Shown: one piece after another, positions 42,745-52,216 of the stretch
Layout: each line of letters begins with the position of its first letter
Position numbering within the stretch: the stretch's first letter is position 1
Source: JAVBLD01 sp031553705
Lineage (GTDB): Bacteria > Bacteroidota > Bacteroidia > Bacteroidales > Marinifilaceae
Assembly: GCA_031553705.1 (NCBI GenBank)
Contig: JAVBLD010000048.1
Coordinates: 1 to 59,633, forward strand
DNA length: 59,633 bases
Direction: 5' to 3'
The notes under the pieces: generated by a model
Told to the model about the DNA's origin: nothing
The model's input: only the letters and a program-made list of their open reading frames with translations
Databases searched by the model: none
Position numbers and translations under genes: made by a program

Positions 42745-44631
42745 ATGAACAAGAAATTTTCTTTCACAAATATCATAAATGCCCGGTATACACCATATAT
42801 TTTTTTATTTCTGATCATTCTATTTTTTGTATCGAATTATTCAAAGATATATGATATAAAACCGGATATGAACGGAGATAACATCTATTATTACTCTTTG
42901 GGGAAAGCCCTCACGGAAGGAAAAGGCTTTACCAATACCATGTCCTTCACCGAATCGCCCCATACCCATTTCCCTCCGGGCTATCCGGTATTTGTAGCAG
43001 GAATCATGAAAGTATTCCCGGCCAATATCGAAGCAATAAAAATCGCCAATGGTGTACTTCTCTGCCTTTCGATACTTTTACTGTTCTTTTTACTGAAAAA
43101 GCTATCTGGCAATATCATTCTCCCGATGTTCACCTGTTTATTGTGTTGTATGCACAGTGAGTTGCTGCGTTATGCCACCATCATGATGAGCGAAACATTG
43201 TTTATACTCCTCAGTATTTCGGCGGTCTGTATGGCACTCTCGATTGAAGCGGAGCAGCTTTTTTCAAAAAAAGGATGGGCTGATAAATTAACGTTGCTGG
43301 GTTTGATCATCTGTATCAACTATATTTACTTTGTGCGTACGATGGGTGCGTCTGTCATACTGGCCGTCATCTTTTATTATGGAATTGTCTGTATAAAACA
43401 ATTTATCCTCTACCTCCGGAACAAGAAAAAGGAAGCTCACTCCTTGTCCACCGGTAATAGAAAAATCACGATTTATTATCTGATCATATTTTTAGTTTCA
43501 TTCGCTTCCTTTGCCGGAACAAAATATGCATGGGATCTCCGGAATCAACATGTCGGAAAAACAGACAATGATTATATCAAAGATTTTAATAAAAAACCGA
43601 AGGGAGAAACGATGGAGACCTGGAAGGATTGGACAGAGCGAATGCAACAGAATTTCGGTTCATACATCACGAAATGGATACCGGTATCTATCCTGCACAT
43701 CAAAGAAGAAGACGGATCAAACCCGTCAGACTGGTTCCGCGGAGTAGGTACGGCTTTGTTACTCATCCTCGGACTAATAAAACTCCGGGAAGGATCGCTG
43801 TTACTTTTCCTTTATATCGGAGCGACCATGGGAGTTCTGCTTGTCTGGCCCGAACAGTACGGCGGATTGCGCTATTTTCTGGCCATAATTCCTTTTTTCA
43901 TCTTCCTCTTTCTGAACGGGCTAAAAGAGTGTATCGAATGGGGAGTAAAACTTTTGTTCAAAAAAACACTCCCTGTTTTATGGCAAACGGCATGTCTCCT
44001 TCTTTTTATCCTGATTTTTATGTATCCGGCTTATACAAGGGATTTGAAAGAAGAGCAAATAATGGCGGAATATAAAAGTTGGAAAAGTGGCGTAGGAGGG
44101 ATGCCTTTAGCAGAATACATCAGCGCTATCGAATGGTGCGCCGCCAATTTACCCAATTCGGCAAGGATAGCCTGCCGGAAACCGGAACTTTTCTACCTAT
44201 ATTCGGGTGGACGGAAGTCCATCGGGTTTCCTCAATACGGGAATCCAGAAGAGATCTTCACATTCTTAAACCAGAGTCGGGTGACCCATATCATCATCGA
44301 CCGTTGGTTCCGGCATGGTTATGTCACCATATATCCTCTGATACGCCAATATTATCCCGATAATTTTAAAGGTCTATGTCAGATCGGAGGTAAAAAAAAC
44401 AATGAGCCGCCGACCTTGGTTTTTGAGTTCAATCCGGACTGGGGATACAAAGGCGACTGGGTCGACGGGAAACGGCAAGGGAAAGGTTCCTATCGATTTC
44501 AAGACGGCCGTCTGTATACCGGACACTTTGAAAATGACCAGTTTGAAGGATACGGAGAATTCTACGATGCCAAAGGGGATCTACTCTATAAAGGGATATG
44601 GAAAAAAGGAGCTCCGGTCGAACAACAATAA
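42745..44631 (+). CDS. GT-C-like membrane glycosyltransferase fused to C-terminal MORN repeats
   Basis: This 628-residue protein has about ten membrane helices (first about 16-33; last about 415-435). The first outer loop contains DMNGDNIYYYSLGKALTEGKG, similar in layout to the acidic catalytic loop of ArnT/PMT family enzymes, followed by a PPGYPVF string. After an extracytoplasmic domain (about 440-565) the protein ends with MORN repeats: 568-590 (YKGDWVDGKRQGKGSYRF...), 591-614 (YTGHFENDQFEGYGEFYD...) and a partial third from 615. MORN motifs usually bind lipids or proteins; finding them on a GT-C enzyme is unusual. The preceding GT2 gene likely makes its lipid-linked donor. Confidence 0.85.
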   Translation: MNKKFSFTNIINARYTPYIFLFLIILFFVSNYSKIYDIKPDMNGDNIYYYSLGKALTEGKGFTNTMSFTESPHTHFPPGYPVFVAGIMKVFPANIEAIKIANGVLLCLSILLLFFLLKKLSGNIILPMFTCLLCCMHSELLRYATIMMSETLFILLSISAVCMALSIEAEQLFSKKGWADKLTLLGLIICINYIYFVRTMGASVILAVIFYYGIVCIKQFILYLRNKKKEAHSLSTGNRKITIYYLIIFLVSFASFAGTKYAWDLRNQHVGKTDNDYIKDFNKKPKGETMETWKDWTERMQQNFGSYITKWIPVSILHIKEEDGSNPSDWFRGVGTALLLILGLIKLREGSLLLFLYIGATMGVLLVWPEQYGGLRYFLAIIPFFIFLFLNGLKECIEWGVKLLFKKTLPVLWQTACLLLFILIFMYPAYTRDLKEEQIMAEYKSWKSGVGGMPLAEYISAIEWCAANLPNSARIACRKPELFYLYSGGRKSIGFPQYGNPEEIFTFLNQSRVTHIIIDRWFRHGYVTIYPLIRQYYPDNFKGLCQIGGKKNNEPPTLVFEFNPDWGYKGDWVDGKRQGKGSYRFQDGRLYTGHFENDQFEGYGEFYDAKGDLLYKGIWKKGAPVEQQ

Positions 44632-44715
44632 GAATAACAACGGATAAATATTGTCCCTTCTTACCGCCTGCTGTTCATTTAATATAAAACTCTTATATCT
44701 TCTATAAAAAAATGG

Positions 44716-44723
44716 TATATTTG
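44716..44723 (+). promoter_or_regulatory. -7 box of ileS
   Basis: TATATTTG fits TAnnTTTG, 33 bases before the ATG. The -33 is not convincing. No T-box is visible. Confidence 0.45.
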
Positions 44724-44756
44724 CACCCTGTTTTAGATTTGATATAAAAACATATC

Positions 44757-47700
44757 ATGAAAAAGAAATTCCCTGAATACAAAGGCCTAGACCTCTCGCA
44801 AGTCAATAAAAAGGTGTTGGAAACCTGGAAAAGAGATGACACATTTGACATGAGTTTGAAAATGCGCGAAGGACACCCTCCATTTATTTTTTATGAAGGT
44901 CCTCCTTCTGCGAACGGTATGCCCGGTATCCACCATGTGATGGCCAGAGCATTAAAAGATGTCATTTGCCGTTACAAAACTCTTCAGGGATTTTATGTCG
45001 AAAGAAAAGCCGGATGGGATACCCATGGTTTGCCTGTGGAACTGGGTGTAGAGAAGAAACTGGGTATTACCAAGGAAAATATCGGTAAAACAATCTCCGT
45101 TGCCGAATATAACAAAGAGTGCCGGGAAGATGTGATGAAATATACACGTGAATGGGAAGACCTGACTACTAAAATGGGTTATTGGGTGGATATGAACAAT
45201 CCGTATATCACCTACGATAACCGTTATATAGAAACCTTATGGTACCTGTTGAAAAAACTGTACGAAAAAGAGTTGCTATATAAAGGATACACCATCCAAC
45301 CTTATTCTCCGGCTGCCGGAACCGGCTTGAGCACGCATGAGCTTAACCAGCCGGGATGCTACCGAGATGTAAAGGATACCACATGTGTGGCGCAATTTAG
45401 AATTATAAAAAACGACCTGTCGGCAAAATTATTCGCAGGGAACGATACCGTTCATTTTATCGCCTGGACGACAACCCCCTGGACATTACCGTCAAATACC
45501 GCATTAGCTGTAGGACCGAATATTATATATATTGTTGTTAAAAGCTACAACCCATATACCTATGTGCCTGTCACCGTGGTACTGGCAAAAGACCGGCTTG
45601 GCGCATATTTCAACCCGAAAGCCGAGGCATTGGCATTGGAGGAGTATAAAGAAGGAGATAAACTGATCCCCTATAAAGTAATCGGCGAATTCAAAGGAAG
45701 CGAGCTGGAGGGTATACGCTACGAACAGTTGATCCCATGGATGAAACCGCAAGGCGACGCTTTCCGGGTGGTCACCGGAGATTTTGTCACGACAGAAGAC
45801 GGTACCGGTATCGTACACATCGCCCCGACATTCGGCGCGGACGACGACAGGGTGGCTAAAGTTGCCGGAATTGCTCCGATGCTGCTGACCGATAAGGAAG
45901 GGAACAAACAACCGATGGTAGACAGGCAGGGACGGCTATTTCTGCTGAACGACCTTCATCCCGATTTTATACAAAATAATGTAGATGTCAAACTTTACAA
46001 GGAATATGCCGGACGTTTCGTCAAAAACGCTTACGATCCGGACCTGACGGAAGACGATCCCACGCTGGACATCGATCTTTCCGTTATGCTGAAAAAAGAG
46101 AATAAAGCCTTTAAAGTAGAGAAACAGGAACACAACTATCCGCATTGCTGGCGTACCGATAAACCGGTATTATACTATCCATTGGACTCCTGGTTTATCA
46201 AAACAACCGCCGTTAAAGAGCGTATGTTGGAATTGAACCATACGATCAACTGGAAGCCGGCAAGTACCGGAGAGGGACGATTTGGAAAGTGGCTGGAGAA
46301 CCTGGTCGACTGGAACCTGTCCCGTTCACGTTATTGGGGCACTCCTCTTCCGATCTGGATCAGCGAAGACGGTAACGAAAAGAAATGTATCGGTTCGGTT
46401 GCAGAACTTATCGAAGAGATCAATAAAGCCGTACAGGTAGGGTTTATGCGGGAGAATCCGTTCTCAAACTTTATCACCGGTGATTACTCGGACGAAAATT
46501 ACAATATGATCGACCTGCACCGTCCCTATGTAGATGATATTATTCTTGTCTCTTCCAAAGGGGAGAAAATGGTGCGCGAAAAAGACCTGATCGATGTATG
46601 GTTTGACTCAGGCGCTATGCCTTATGCCCAGGTTCACTATCCGTTTGAAAACGCAGACGATATTGACAAACAGCATCGTTTCCCGGCCGATTTTATCGCT
46701 GAAGGAGTAGATCAGACCAGAGGGTGGTTTTTTACATTGCATGCCATCTCTACGATGATCTTCGATTCGGTAGCATTCAAAAACATCATCTCGAACGGTT
46801 TGGTATTGGATGCAAAGGGAAATAAAATGTCCAAACGTTTGGGGAATGCCGTAGATCCTTTTGCCACCATCGAAGAACATGGAGCCGATGCCCTGAGGTG
46901 GTACATGATCACCAACTCTCAACCATGGGATAACCTAAAATTCGATATCGCCGGCGTAGATGAAGTAAAACGTAAGTTCTTCGGAACGCTTTATAATACA
47001 TACAGCTTTTTTGCCCTGTATGCCAATGTCGACGGATTTAGTTACGCCGATGCGGAAATCGCCGCCGGGAACCGTCCGGAAATCGACCGCTGGATACTCT
47101 CTTTATTAAATTCTCTGATCAAAGAGGTAACGGAATCATACGAAAAATATGAACCTACCCGGGCCGGACGTGCTATTCAGGGTTTTGTCATTGAGAATCT
47201 CTCTAACTGGTTTGTACGCTTATCCCGCAAAAGATACTGGGGAGGGGAGTACTCTTCGGACAAAATCTCTGCATATCAGACACTATACCAGTGCCTGGAG
47301 ACCGTAGCGATACTCTCGGCTCCGATCGCTCCGTTCTATATGGAGCGATTGTTTAGCGACCTGAACCAGGTAACCGGACGATTTGGCGGTAGTGTACACC
47401 TGAGCACATTCCCCGTTGTAAACGAAAGCCTGATAAATAAAGAACTGGAAGAGCGGATGGAAATGGCACAACAGATCTCTTCAATGGTACTTGGCCTGAG
47501 AAGAAAAGTACAGATCCGTGTCCGTCAATCGCTCAGCAAGTTAATGATCCCGATCCTGGATCCTGAGATGCAGGAACAATTGGATGCCGTTAAACAGATC
47601 GTTCTTTCGGAAGTCAATGTCAAGGAGATCGAATATATTACCAATACAACAGGTGTCTTAGTCAAAAAGATCAAGCCGAACTTTAAAATCCTTGGCCCAA

Positions 47701-48185
47701 AATACGGTAAATACATGAAACAAATCTCTGCGGAAATAGCCGGAATGGGACAAAATGATATCTTTGAATTTGAAAAGAAAGGGGTGTATGAATTAAAGAT
47801 TGATCAGGAAAACCTGACCCTCGAGTTGGAAGATGTGGAGATTTTATCTGAAGACATTCCGGGCTGGCTGGTAGCAAGCGAAGGTAAGATTACTGTGGCA
47901 CTCGATATCACTCTGACTACTGAGCTGAAAGAAGAAGGCATCGCCAGGGAACTGATCAACCGCATCCAGAATTTAAGAAAGGAGAGCGATTTTGACGTAA
48001 CCGATAAAATTATATTGAGCATCGGCAAACATCCTGCAATTAATGAAGCCATCGAACATTTTTACGACTATATTGCCAGTCAGGTACTTGCGGAAGACAT
48101 TCGTCTGACCGATGCCAAAGATCCGGCCGGAAAAGAAGTAGAAATCGACGATGTTGTCACATATATTAAGATAGAGAAACTGTAA
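44757..48185 (+). CDS. ileS: Isoleucyl-tRNA synthetase
   Basis: This 1142-residue class I synthetase charges tRNA-Ile. The HIGH-type motif lies within PPSANGMPGIHH (49-60) and the KMSKR loop is at 690-694. The editing domain (about 200-400) contains WTTTPWTLPSN, and an anticodon-binding domain follows from about 740. The length and C terminus, without a clear zinc ribbon, fit the longer eukaryote-like type. The order ileS, TraR/DksA-like, lspA is a conserved Bacteroidetes arrangement. Confidence 0.98.
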   Translation: MKKKFPEYKGLDLSQVNKKVLETWKRDDTFDMSLKMREGHPPFIFYEGPPSANGMPGIHHVMARALKDVICRYKTLQGFYVERKAGWDTHGLPVELGVEKKLGITKENIGKTISVAEYNKECREDVMKYTREWEDLTTKMGYWVDMNNPYITYDNRYIETLWYLLKKLYEKELLYKGYTIQPYSPAAGTGLSTHELNQPGCYRDVKDTTCVAQFRIIKNDLSAKLFAGNDTVHFIAWTTTPWTLPSNTALAVGPNIIYIVVKSYNPYTYVPVTVVLAKDRLGAYFNPKAEALALEEYKEGDKLIPYKVIGEFKGSELEGIRYEQLIPWMKPQGDAFRVVTGDFVTTEDGTGIVHIAPTFGADDDRVAKVAGIAPMLLTDKEGNKQPMVDRQGRLFLLNDLHPDFIQNNVDVKLYKEYAGRFVKNAYDPDLTEDDPTLDIDLSVMLKKENKAFKVEKQEHNYPHCWRTDKPVLYYPLDSWFIKTTAVKERMLELNHTINWKPASTGEGRFGKWLENLVDWNLSRSRYWGTPLPIWISEDGNEKKCIGSVAELIEEINKAVQVGFMRENPFSNFITGDYSDENYNMIDLHRPYVDDIILVSSKGEKMVREKDLIDVWFDSGAMPYAQVHYPFENADDIDKQHRFPADFIAEGVDQTRGWFFTLHAISTMIFDSVAFKNIISNGLVLDAKGNKMSKRLGNAVDPFATIEEHGADALRWYMITNSQPWDNLKFDIAGVDEVKRKFFGTLYNTYSFFALYANVDGFSYADAEIAAGNRPEIDRWILSLLNSLIKEVTESYEKYEPTRAGRAIQGFVIENLSNWFVRLSRKRYWGGEYSSDKISAYQTLYQCLETVAILSAPIAPFYMERLFSDLNQVTGRFGGSVHLSTFPVVNESLINKELEERMEMAQQISSMVLGLRRKVQIRVRQSLSKLMIPILDPEMQEQLDAVKQIVLSEVNVKEIEYITNTTGVLVKKIKPNFKILGPKYGKYMKQISAEIAGMGQNDIFEFEKKGVYELKIDQENLTLELEDVEILSEDIPGWLVASEGKITVALDITLTTELKEEGIARELINRIQNLRKESDFDVTDKIILSIGKHPAINEAIEHFYDYIASQVLAEDIRLTDAKDPAGKEVEIDDVVTYIKIEKL

Positions 48186-48272
48186 CCTCGACAAATTAGA
48201 AGCAGTATAAAACGTGATATTTTATATCATACTTATATTTTTTTATTAACTTGTACCAAAAAATTTAAAGCT

Positions 48273-48653
48273 ATGGCAGATAAAACCAGATATTCCGACG
48301 AAGAGCTGCAGGAGTTTAAAGAATTAATCCTGGCTAAACTTGAAAAAGCTCGAAGAGACTACGATTCTTTGAAAGCTTCGATTTCAGGAAGCGATGGCAA
48401 TGATATTGCTGATACCTCTCCTACATTTAAAGTATTGGAAGAAGGTGCTTCCGTCCTCTCAAAGGAAGAAGCAGGAAGGCTGGCACAACGGCAGGCTAAA
48501 TTTATTGCACATCTGGAAGCAGCCTTGGTAAGAATCGAAAATAAAACGTACGGCATTTGCAGGGCTACAGGTAAATTAATTTCGAAAGAAAGGCTACGTG
48601 CTGTTCCGCATGCAACATTAAGCATAGATGCCAAGATGGGGCAGGACAACTGA
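48273..48653 (+). CDS. TraR/DksA-family protein with degenerate zinc finger
   Basis: The 126-residue protein has an N-terminal coiled coil and a C-terminal globular tip, as in DksA and TraR, which bind the RNA polymerase secondary channel. The zinc-finger region reads YGICRATGKLISKERLRAVP, with one Cys where canonical DksA has four. The fold may be held without zinc, as seen in some homologues. It lies between ileS and lspA. A TGATAT-TTT-ATATCA dyad (48215-48229) is upstream. It may regulate transcription or the stringent response. Confidence 0.88.
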   Translation: MADKTRYSDEELQEFKELILAKLEKARRDYDSLKASISGSDGNDIADTSPTFKVLEEGASVLSKEEAGRLAQRQAKFIAHLEAALVRIENKTYGICRATGKLISKERLRAVPHATLSIDAKMGQDN

Positions 48654-48696
48654 AACATCGAGAGAGGATAAAAATTCTTAATTCCTGATTTAGTAT

Positions 48697-49335
48697 ATGA
48701 GCGTGCGAAATAAATTGTTGATTTTTTGCTTTCTGCTGTTGGCTTTAGACCAAATTGTAAAAATATGGATCAAGACCCACATGACCATTGGAGAACACTT
48801 TGATGTGCTGGGCGACTGGTTTAAAATCCTTTTCATTGAAAACAACGGAATGGCCTTTGGTATGGAACTGGGAGCAGGAAAAGCGGGAAAAACCTTTCTC
48901 AGTTTGTTTCGCATCGTTGCCGTATTTGCGATAGGGTGGTATATCCTAAAGCTTATCCGGGAGAAGGCTCCTACCGGAATACTTTTTTCTTTCGCGCTTA
49001 TTTTTTGCGGAGCTATCGGCAATATCATCGACAGCATGTTCTACGGAATGATTTTCAGCCAAAGCGACTATCATCAGGTTGCTTTATTCCTGCCCGAAGG
49101 AGGGGGCTACTCCTCTTTTCTCCATGGCAAAGTGGTCGACATGTTATACTTCCCGTTGTATGAAGGATACCTTCCCGACTGGATACCTATCTGGGGAGGA
49201 AAGGATTTCGTGTTTTTCAGGCCGGTATTCAATTTTGCCGATTCATATATTACAGTAGGTGTCCTTATGCTGCTCCTCTTTTATCGAAAATTCTTCACCG
49301 AAAAAACATCGGAAAATAAAAAACAAGCCGGTTGA
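48697..49335 (+). CDS. lspA: Lipoprotein signal peptidase (prolipoprotein signal peptidase II)
   Basis: This aspartyl protease of the inner membrane cleaves lipoprotein signal peptides after lipid addition. The 212-residue protein has four membrane helices, an ENNGMAFG motif, and the catalytic Asp112 (GNIIDSMFYG) and Asp182 (FNFADS). It is larger than E. coli LspA because of an insert at about 120-175, which is usual in Bacteroidetes. Its substrates here include LptE and the SusD-like protein. Confidence 0.96.
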   Translation: MSVRNKLLIFCFLLLALDQIVKIWIKTHMTIGEHFDVLGDWFKILFIENNGMAFGMELGAGKAGKTFLSLFRIVAVFAIGWYILKLIREKAPTGILFSFALIFCGAIGNIIDSMFYGMIFSQSDYHQVALFLPEGGGYSSFLHGKVVDMLYFPLYEGYLPDWIPIWGGKDFVFFRPVFNFADSYITVGVLMLLLFYRKFFTEKTSENKKQAG

Positions 49336-49393
49336 TTTTAGATTCTGAATCTTAGATTTTAACACTTAAAAAATCTAGATTTATATCCGATCT

Positions 49394-49428
49394 AAAATCG
49401 ACGACCTAAAACGGACTAGATCGATTTT
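49394..49428 (+). terminator. Weak AT-rich terminator candidate after lspA
   Basis: AAAATCGA (49394-49401) and TCGATTTT (49421-49428) pair, followed by CTTATTTTT. The loop is long (19 bases) and the stem AT-rich. Confidence 0.4.
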
Positions 49429-49464
49429 CTTATTTTTAGTTCGTAATTTTCAGTTTTTTTTACG

Positions 49465-49472
49465 TAGGTTTG
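49465..49472 (+). promoter_or_regulatory. -7 box of topA
   Basis: TAGGTTTG fits TAnnTTTG; TTCG at 49440-49443 with a 21-base spacer is a possible -33. The leader would be about 140 bases and includes a strong hairpin. Confidence 0.45.
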
Positions 49473-49489
49473 CAGCTTGATTTTATAAT

Positions 49490-49516
49490 ATCCGGCAGAT
49501 ATATGGTCTGCCGGAT
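49490..49516 (+). promoter_or_regulatory. Strong hairpin in the topA leader
   Basis: ATCCGGCAGA (49490-49499), a 7-base loop and TCTGCCGGAT (49507-49516) form a perfect 10-bp stem. No T run follows, so it is not a terminator. It sits about 10 bases after the expected transcription start and may affect mRNA stability or bind a regulator. Confidence 0.5.
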
Positions 49517-49620
49517 GAAATAGTGAAGTAATCCTTATGCCATTGTAATCTTATAATAAACATGTTATCGGTTTGTTTTTAGATAATTACATGGTTAATG
49601 AATAAGTTAACAAACTTAGT

Positions 49621-52038
49621 ATGATTGAGAATTTAGTAATAGTAGAGTCTCCGGCAAAAGCCAAAACCATTGAGAAATTTTTAGGCAGCAACTATACTGT
49701 TAAATCCAGTTTCGGACATATCCGCGACCTGGAAAAAAAAGATCTCGGTGTTGACATCCAACATAATTTTCAACCCAAATACGAAATATCGGCAGACAAA
49801 AAAACGATTGTAAAAGAGTTAAAAGCTTTAGCCAAAGAAGCCAAAATCGTGTGGCTGGCTTCCGATGAAGACCGCGAAGGAGAAGCTATTGCATGGCATT
49901 TGTGCGAGGTGCTGGATCTGAATCCGGAGAAGACAAGAAGAATCGTCTTCCACGAGATCACAAAAGACGCCATTCTACATGCCATTCAAAACCCCAGGTT
50001 GATTGACCGCCATCTTGTTGACGCCCAGCAAGCCCGCCGGGTATTGGACAGACTGGTAGGTTTTGAGATCTCGCCTGTCTTATGGAAGAAAGTGAAACCG
50101 GCACTATCGGCAGGCCGGGTGCAATCGGTAGCAGTAAAACTGATTGTCGAAAGAGAACGGGAAATCAATGCTTTCCATGAGCAGCAATATTATAGAGTGA
50201 CCGGTCATTTTGAAACGGATGGTGATAAAGCACAGTTAAAAGCCGAAACTTCGGAATACTTTAAAAACAAAAATGCAACATCAGCCTATCTGGAAAATTG
50301 CCGGGAAGCGACATTTACAATAAGCCGTGTCGAAACAAAACCGGCAACACGCAAACCGGCTCCGCCGTTTACCACCTCAACGCTCCAGCAAGAGGCATCC
50401 CGAAAACTTGGATTCTCGGTTTCCCAGACCATGACAATTGCGCAAAGATTATACGAACAGGGATATATCACCTATATGAGGACCGACTCCGTAAACCTAT
50501 CCGATCTGGCTATACGGAATGCAAAAGCGGTAATCTGTAAAACGTTGGGGGGAAAATACTCCAAACCCAGAAATTTTTCAACCAAAACCAAAGGGGCGCA
50601 GGAAGCCCACGAAGCTATCCGTCCGACCTATATGGATAAGCCGGAAATCGACGGCGACCGGAACGAACTACAATTATACGATCTGATTTATAAAAGAACA
50701 CTGGCATCGCAAATGGCCGATGCCGAACTGGAAAGAACAAATATTACGATTACAGTATCCGGTAATGATATCCCTTTTATTGCTACCGGCGAAGTAATCA
50801 TCTTTGACGGATTTTTAAGGATGTATATGGAATCCCACGACGATGAGGTTGAGGATGAACAGGCCGATTTGCTTCCTATGCTGACAGAAGGCGATAAATT
50901 GACACGCCTCATCATTGAAGCGACCGAACAGTATACATTGCATCCGCCCAGATACACGGAAGCCAGCCTCGTGAAAAAGATGGAGACCTTAGGAATCGGA
51001 CGTCCGTCAACCTATGCCCCTACCATCACCACCATTCAAAACAGAGGTTATATCATAAAAGAATCGCGTGAGGGTGTGGAACGAAATATCGAACAATACG
51101 AATTGAAGGGAAATACGATCAAAACTAAGTCTTTAAAAAAAATCTTCGGAGCGGAAAAGAAAAAGCTCTTCCCCTCCGATATGGGTATCGTTGTAACTGA
51201 CTTCCTTTCCGCCCACTTCAAAAATATCATGGACTATAACTTCACGGCAAAAGCTGAAGAGGCTCTCGACGACATTGCGGAAGGAGATATCCAGTGGCAG
51301 AATATGATCGGGGAGTTCTATAATCCTTTTCATGAAAATGTTGAATCGACCCTGAAAAATTCCGAACGGAACAGCGGGCAAAGAATTGTAGGAACAGATC
51401 CAACCAGTGGAGAAACGGTAAGCGTAAGAATCGGACGGTTCGGTCCGATGGCGCAGATCGGCGAAGGAGAAAGCGTTCGTTACGCCGGCCTGCTTAAAGG
51501 GCAGTTGATGGAGACAATCACATTAGAAGAGGTGCTCAAACTATTTAAATTTCCCCGGCAACTGGGAGAATTCGAAGGGAAAGAGGTCAGTGTCGGAATC
51601 GGACGGTTCGGCCCCTATATCAAACACAATAATGGATTCGTATCGTTAAAAAAAGGGGTAGATGATCCCGGCACAATCACTCTCGATATAGCCATTCAAA
51701 GAATTAATGAAAAAAGGGAAAGCGATAAGAACAAACAAATCAAAGCATTCGAAAATGGGATTCTGCTATTGAACGGCCGGTTTGGGCCCTATATCAGTTA
51801 TAAGAAAAAGAATTTCAAGATCCCGAAAGGTCAGAAAGCTGAAAATTTGACGATGGAAGAGTGTATGGAGATCATTAAAAAGGAAGAGGCAAAAAAGACA
51901 ACAACAAAAGCAACAAAAGCAGCAACTAAAACGGTAGCAAGAACAACAACTAAAAAGACTAAAACAACAACTAAAAAAGCGACACCCAAAAAGAGCGTAT
52001 CCAAAACAAAAAAACAACAAAGAAATAGCCGAATATAA
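49621..52038 (+). CDS. topA: DNA topoisomerase I (type IA)
   Basis: TopA relaxes negative supercoils. The 805-residue protein has the Toprim domain (IVESPAKAKTIEKF; SDEDREGEAIAWH), the active Tyr285 in ITYMRTDS, and the type IA core to about 580. The C terminus has no zinc fingers; instead there are three GRFGP-type repeats (about 605-745) and a Lys/Thr-rich tail of about 50 residues that probably binds DNA. That C-terminal plan is common in Bacteroidetes and Firmicutes-like forms. Confidence 0.97.
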   Translation: MIENLVIVESPAKAKTIEKFLGSNYTVKSSFGHIRDLEKKDLGVDIQHNFQPKYEISADKKTIVKELKALAKEAKIVWLASDEDREGEAIAWHLCEVLDLNPEKTRRIVFHEITKDAILHAIQNPRLIDRHLVDAQQARRVLDRLVGFEISPVLWKKVKPALSAGRVQSVAVKLIVEREREINAFHEQQYYRVTGHFETDGDKAQLKAETSEYFKNKNATSAYLENCREATFTISRVETKPATRKPAPPFTTSTLQQEASRKLGFSVSQTMTIAQRLYEQGYITYMRTDSVNLSDLAIRNAKAVICKTLGGKYSKPRNFSTKTKGAQEAHEAIRPTYMDKPEIDGDRNELQLYDLIYKRTLASQMADAELERTNITITVSGNDIPFIATGEVIIFDGFLRMYMESHDDEVEDEQADLLPMLTEGDKLTRLIIEATEQYTLHPPRYTEASLVKKMETLGIGRPSTYAPTITTIQNRGYIIKESREGVERNIEQYELKGNTIKTKSLKKIFGAEKKKLFPSDMGIVVTDFLSAHFKNIMDYNFTAKAEEALDDIAEGDIQWQNMIGEFYNPFHENVESTLKNSERNSGQRIVGTDPTSGETVSVRIGRFGPMAQIGEGESVRYAGLLKGQLMETITLEEVLKLFKFPRQLGEFEGKEVSVGIGRFGPYIKHNNGFVSLKKGVDDPGTITLDIAIQRINEKRESDKNKQIKAFENGILLLNGRFGPYISYKKKNFKIPKGQKAENLTMEECMEIIKKEEAKKTTTKATKAATKTVARTTTKKTKTTTKKATPKKSVSKTKKQQRNSRI

Positions 52039-52056
52039 AATTTTCAAACCTGCTTA

Positions 52057-52088
52057 CTTGCAAAAGCAGTATTGATTTTGTACATTCG
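52057..52088 (+). promoter_or_regulatory. Putative promoter of the PpiD-like gene
   Basis: CTTG (52057-52060), 20 bases, TACATTCG (52081-52088). Each half differs from consensus at one position. A CTGCTT/AAGCAG hairpin (52050-52069) overlaps it and might end the topA transcript weakly. Confidence 0.4.
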
Positions 52089-52216
52089 CCCCCTTGAAAA
52101 ACAACTAAATAATGGTTAATATGTATTGATCCGTTTAGGCTTAAAAGTTTTTCAAAATATTACAGATCAGTGCATATCAGAAGCACATAAATAAAGAACA
52201 TTAAATTTTAATATAA

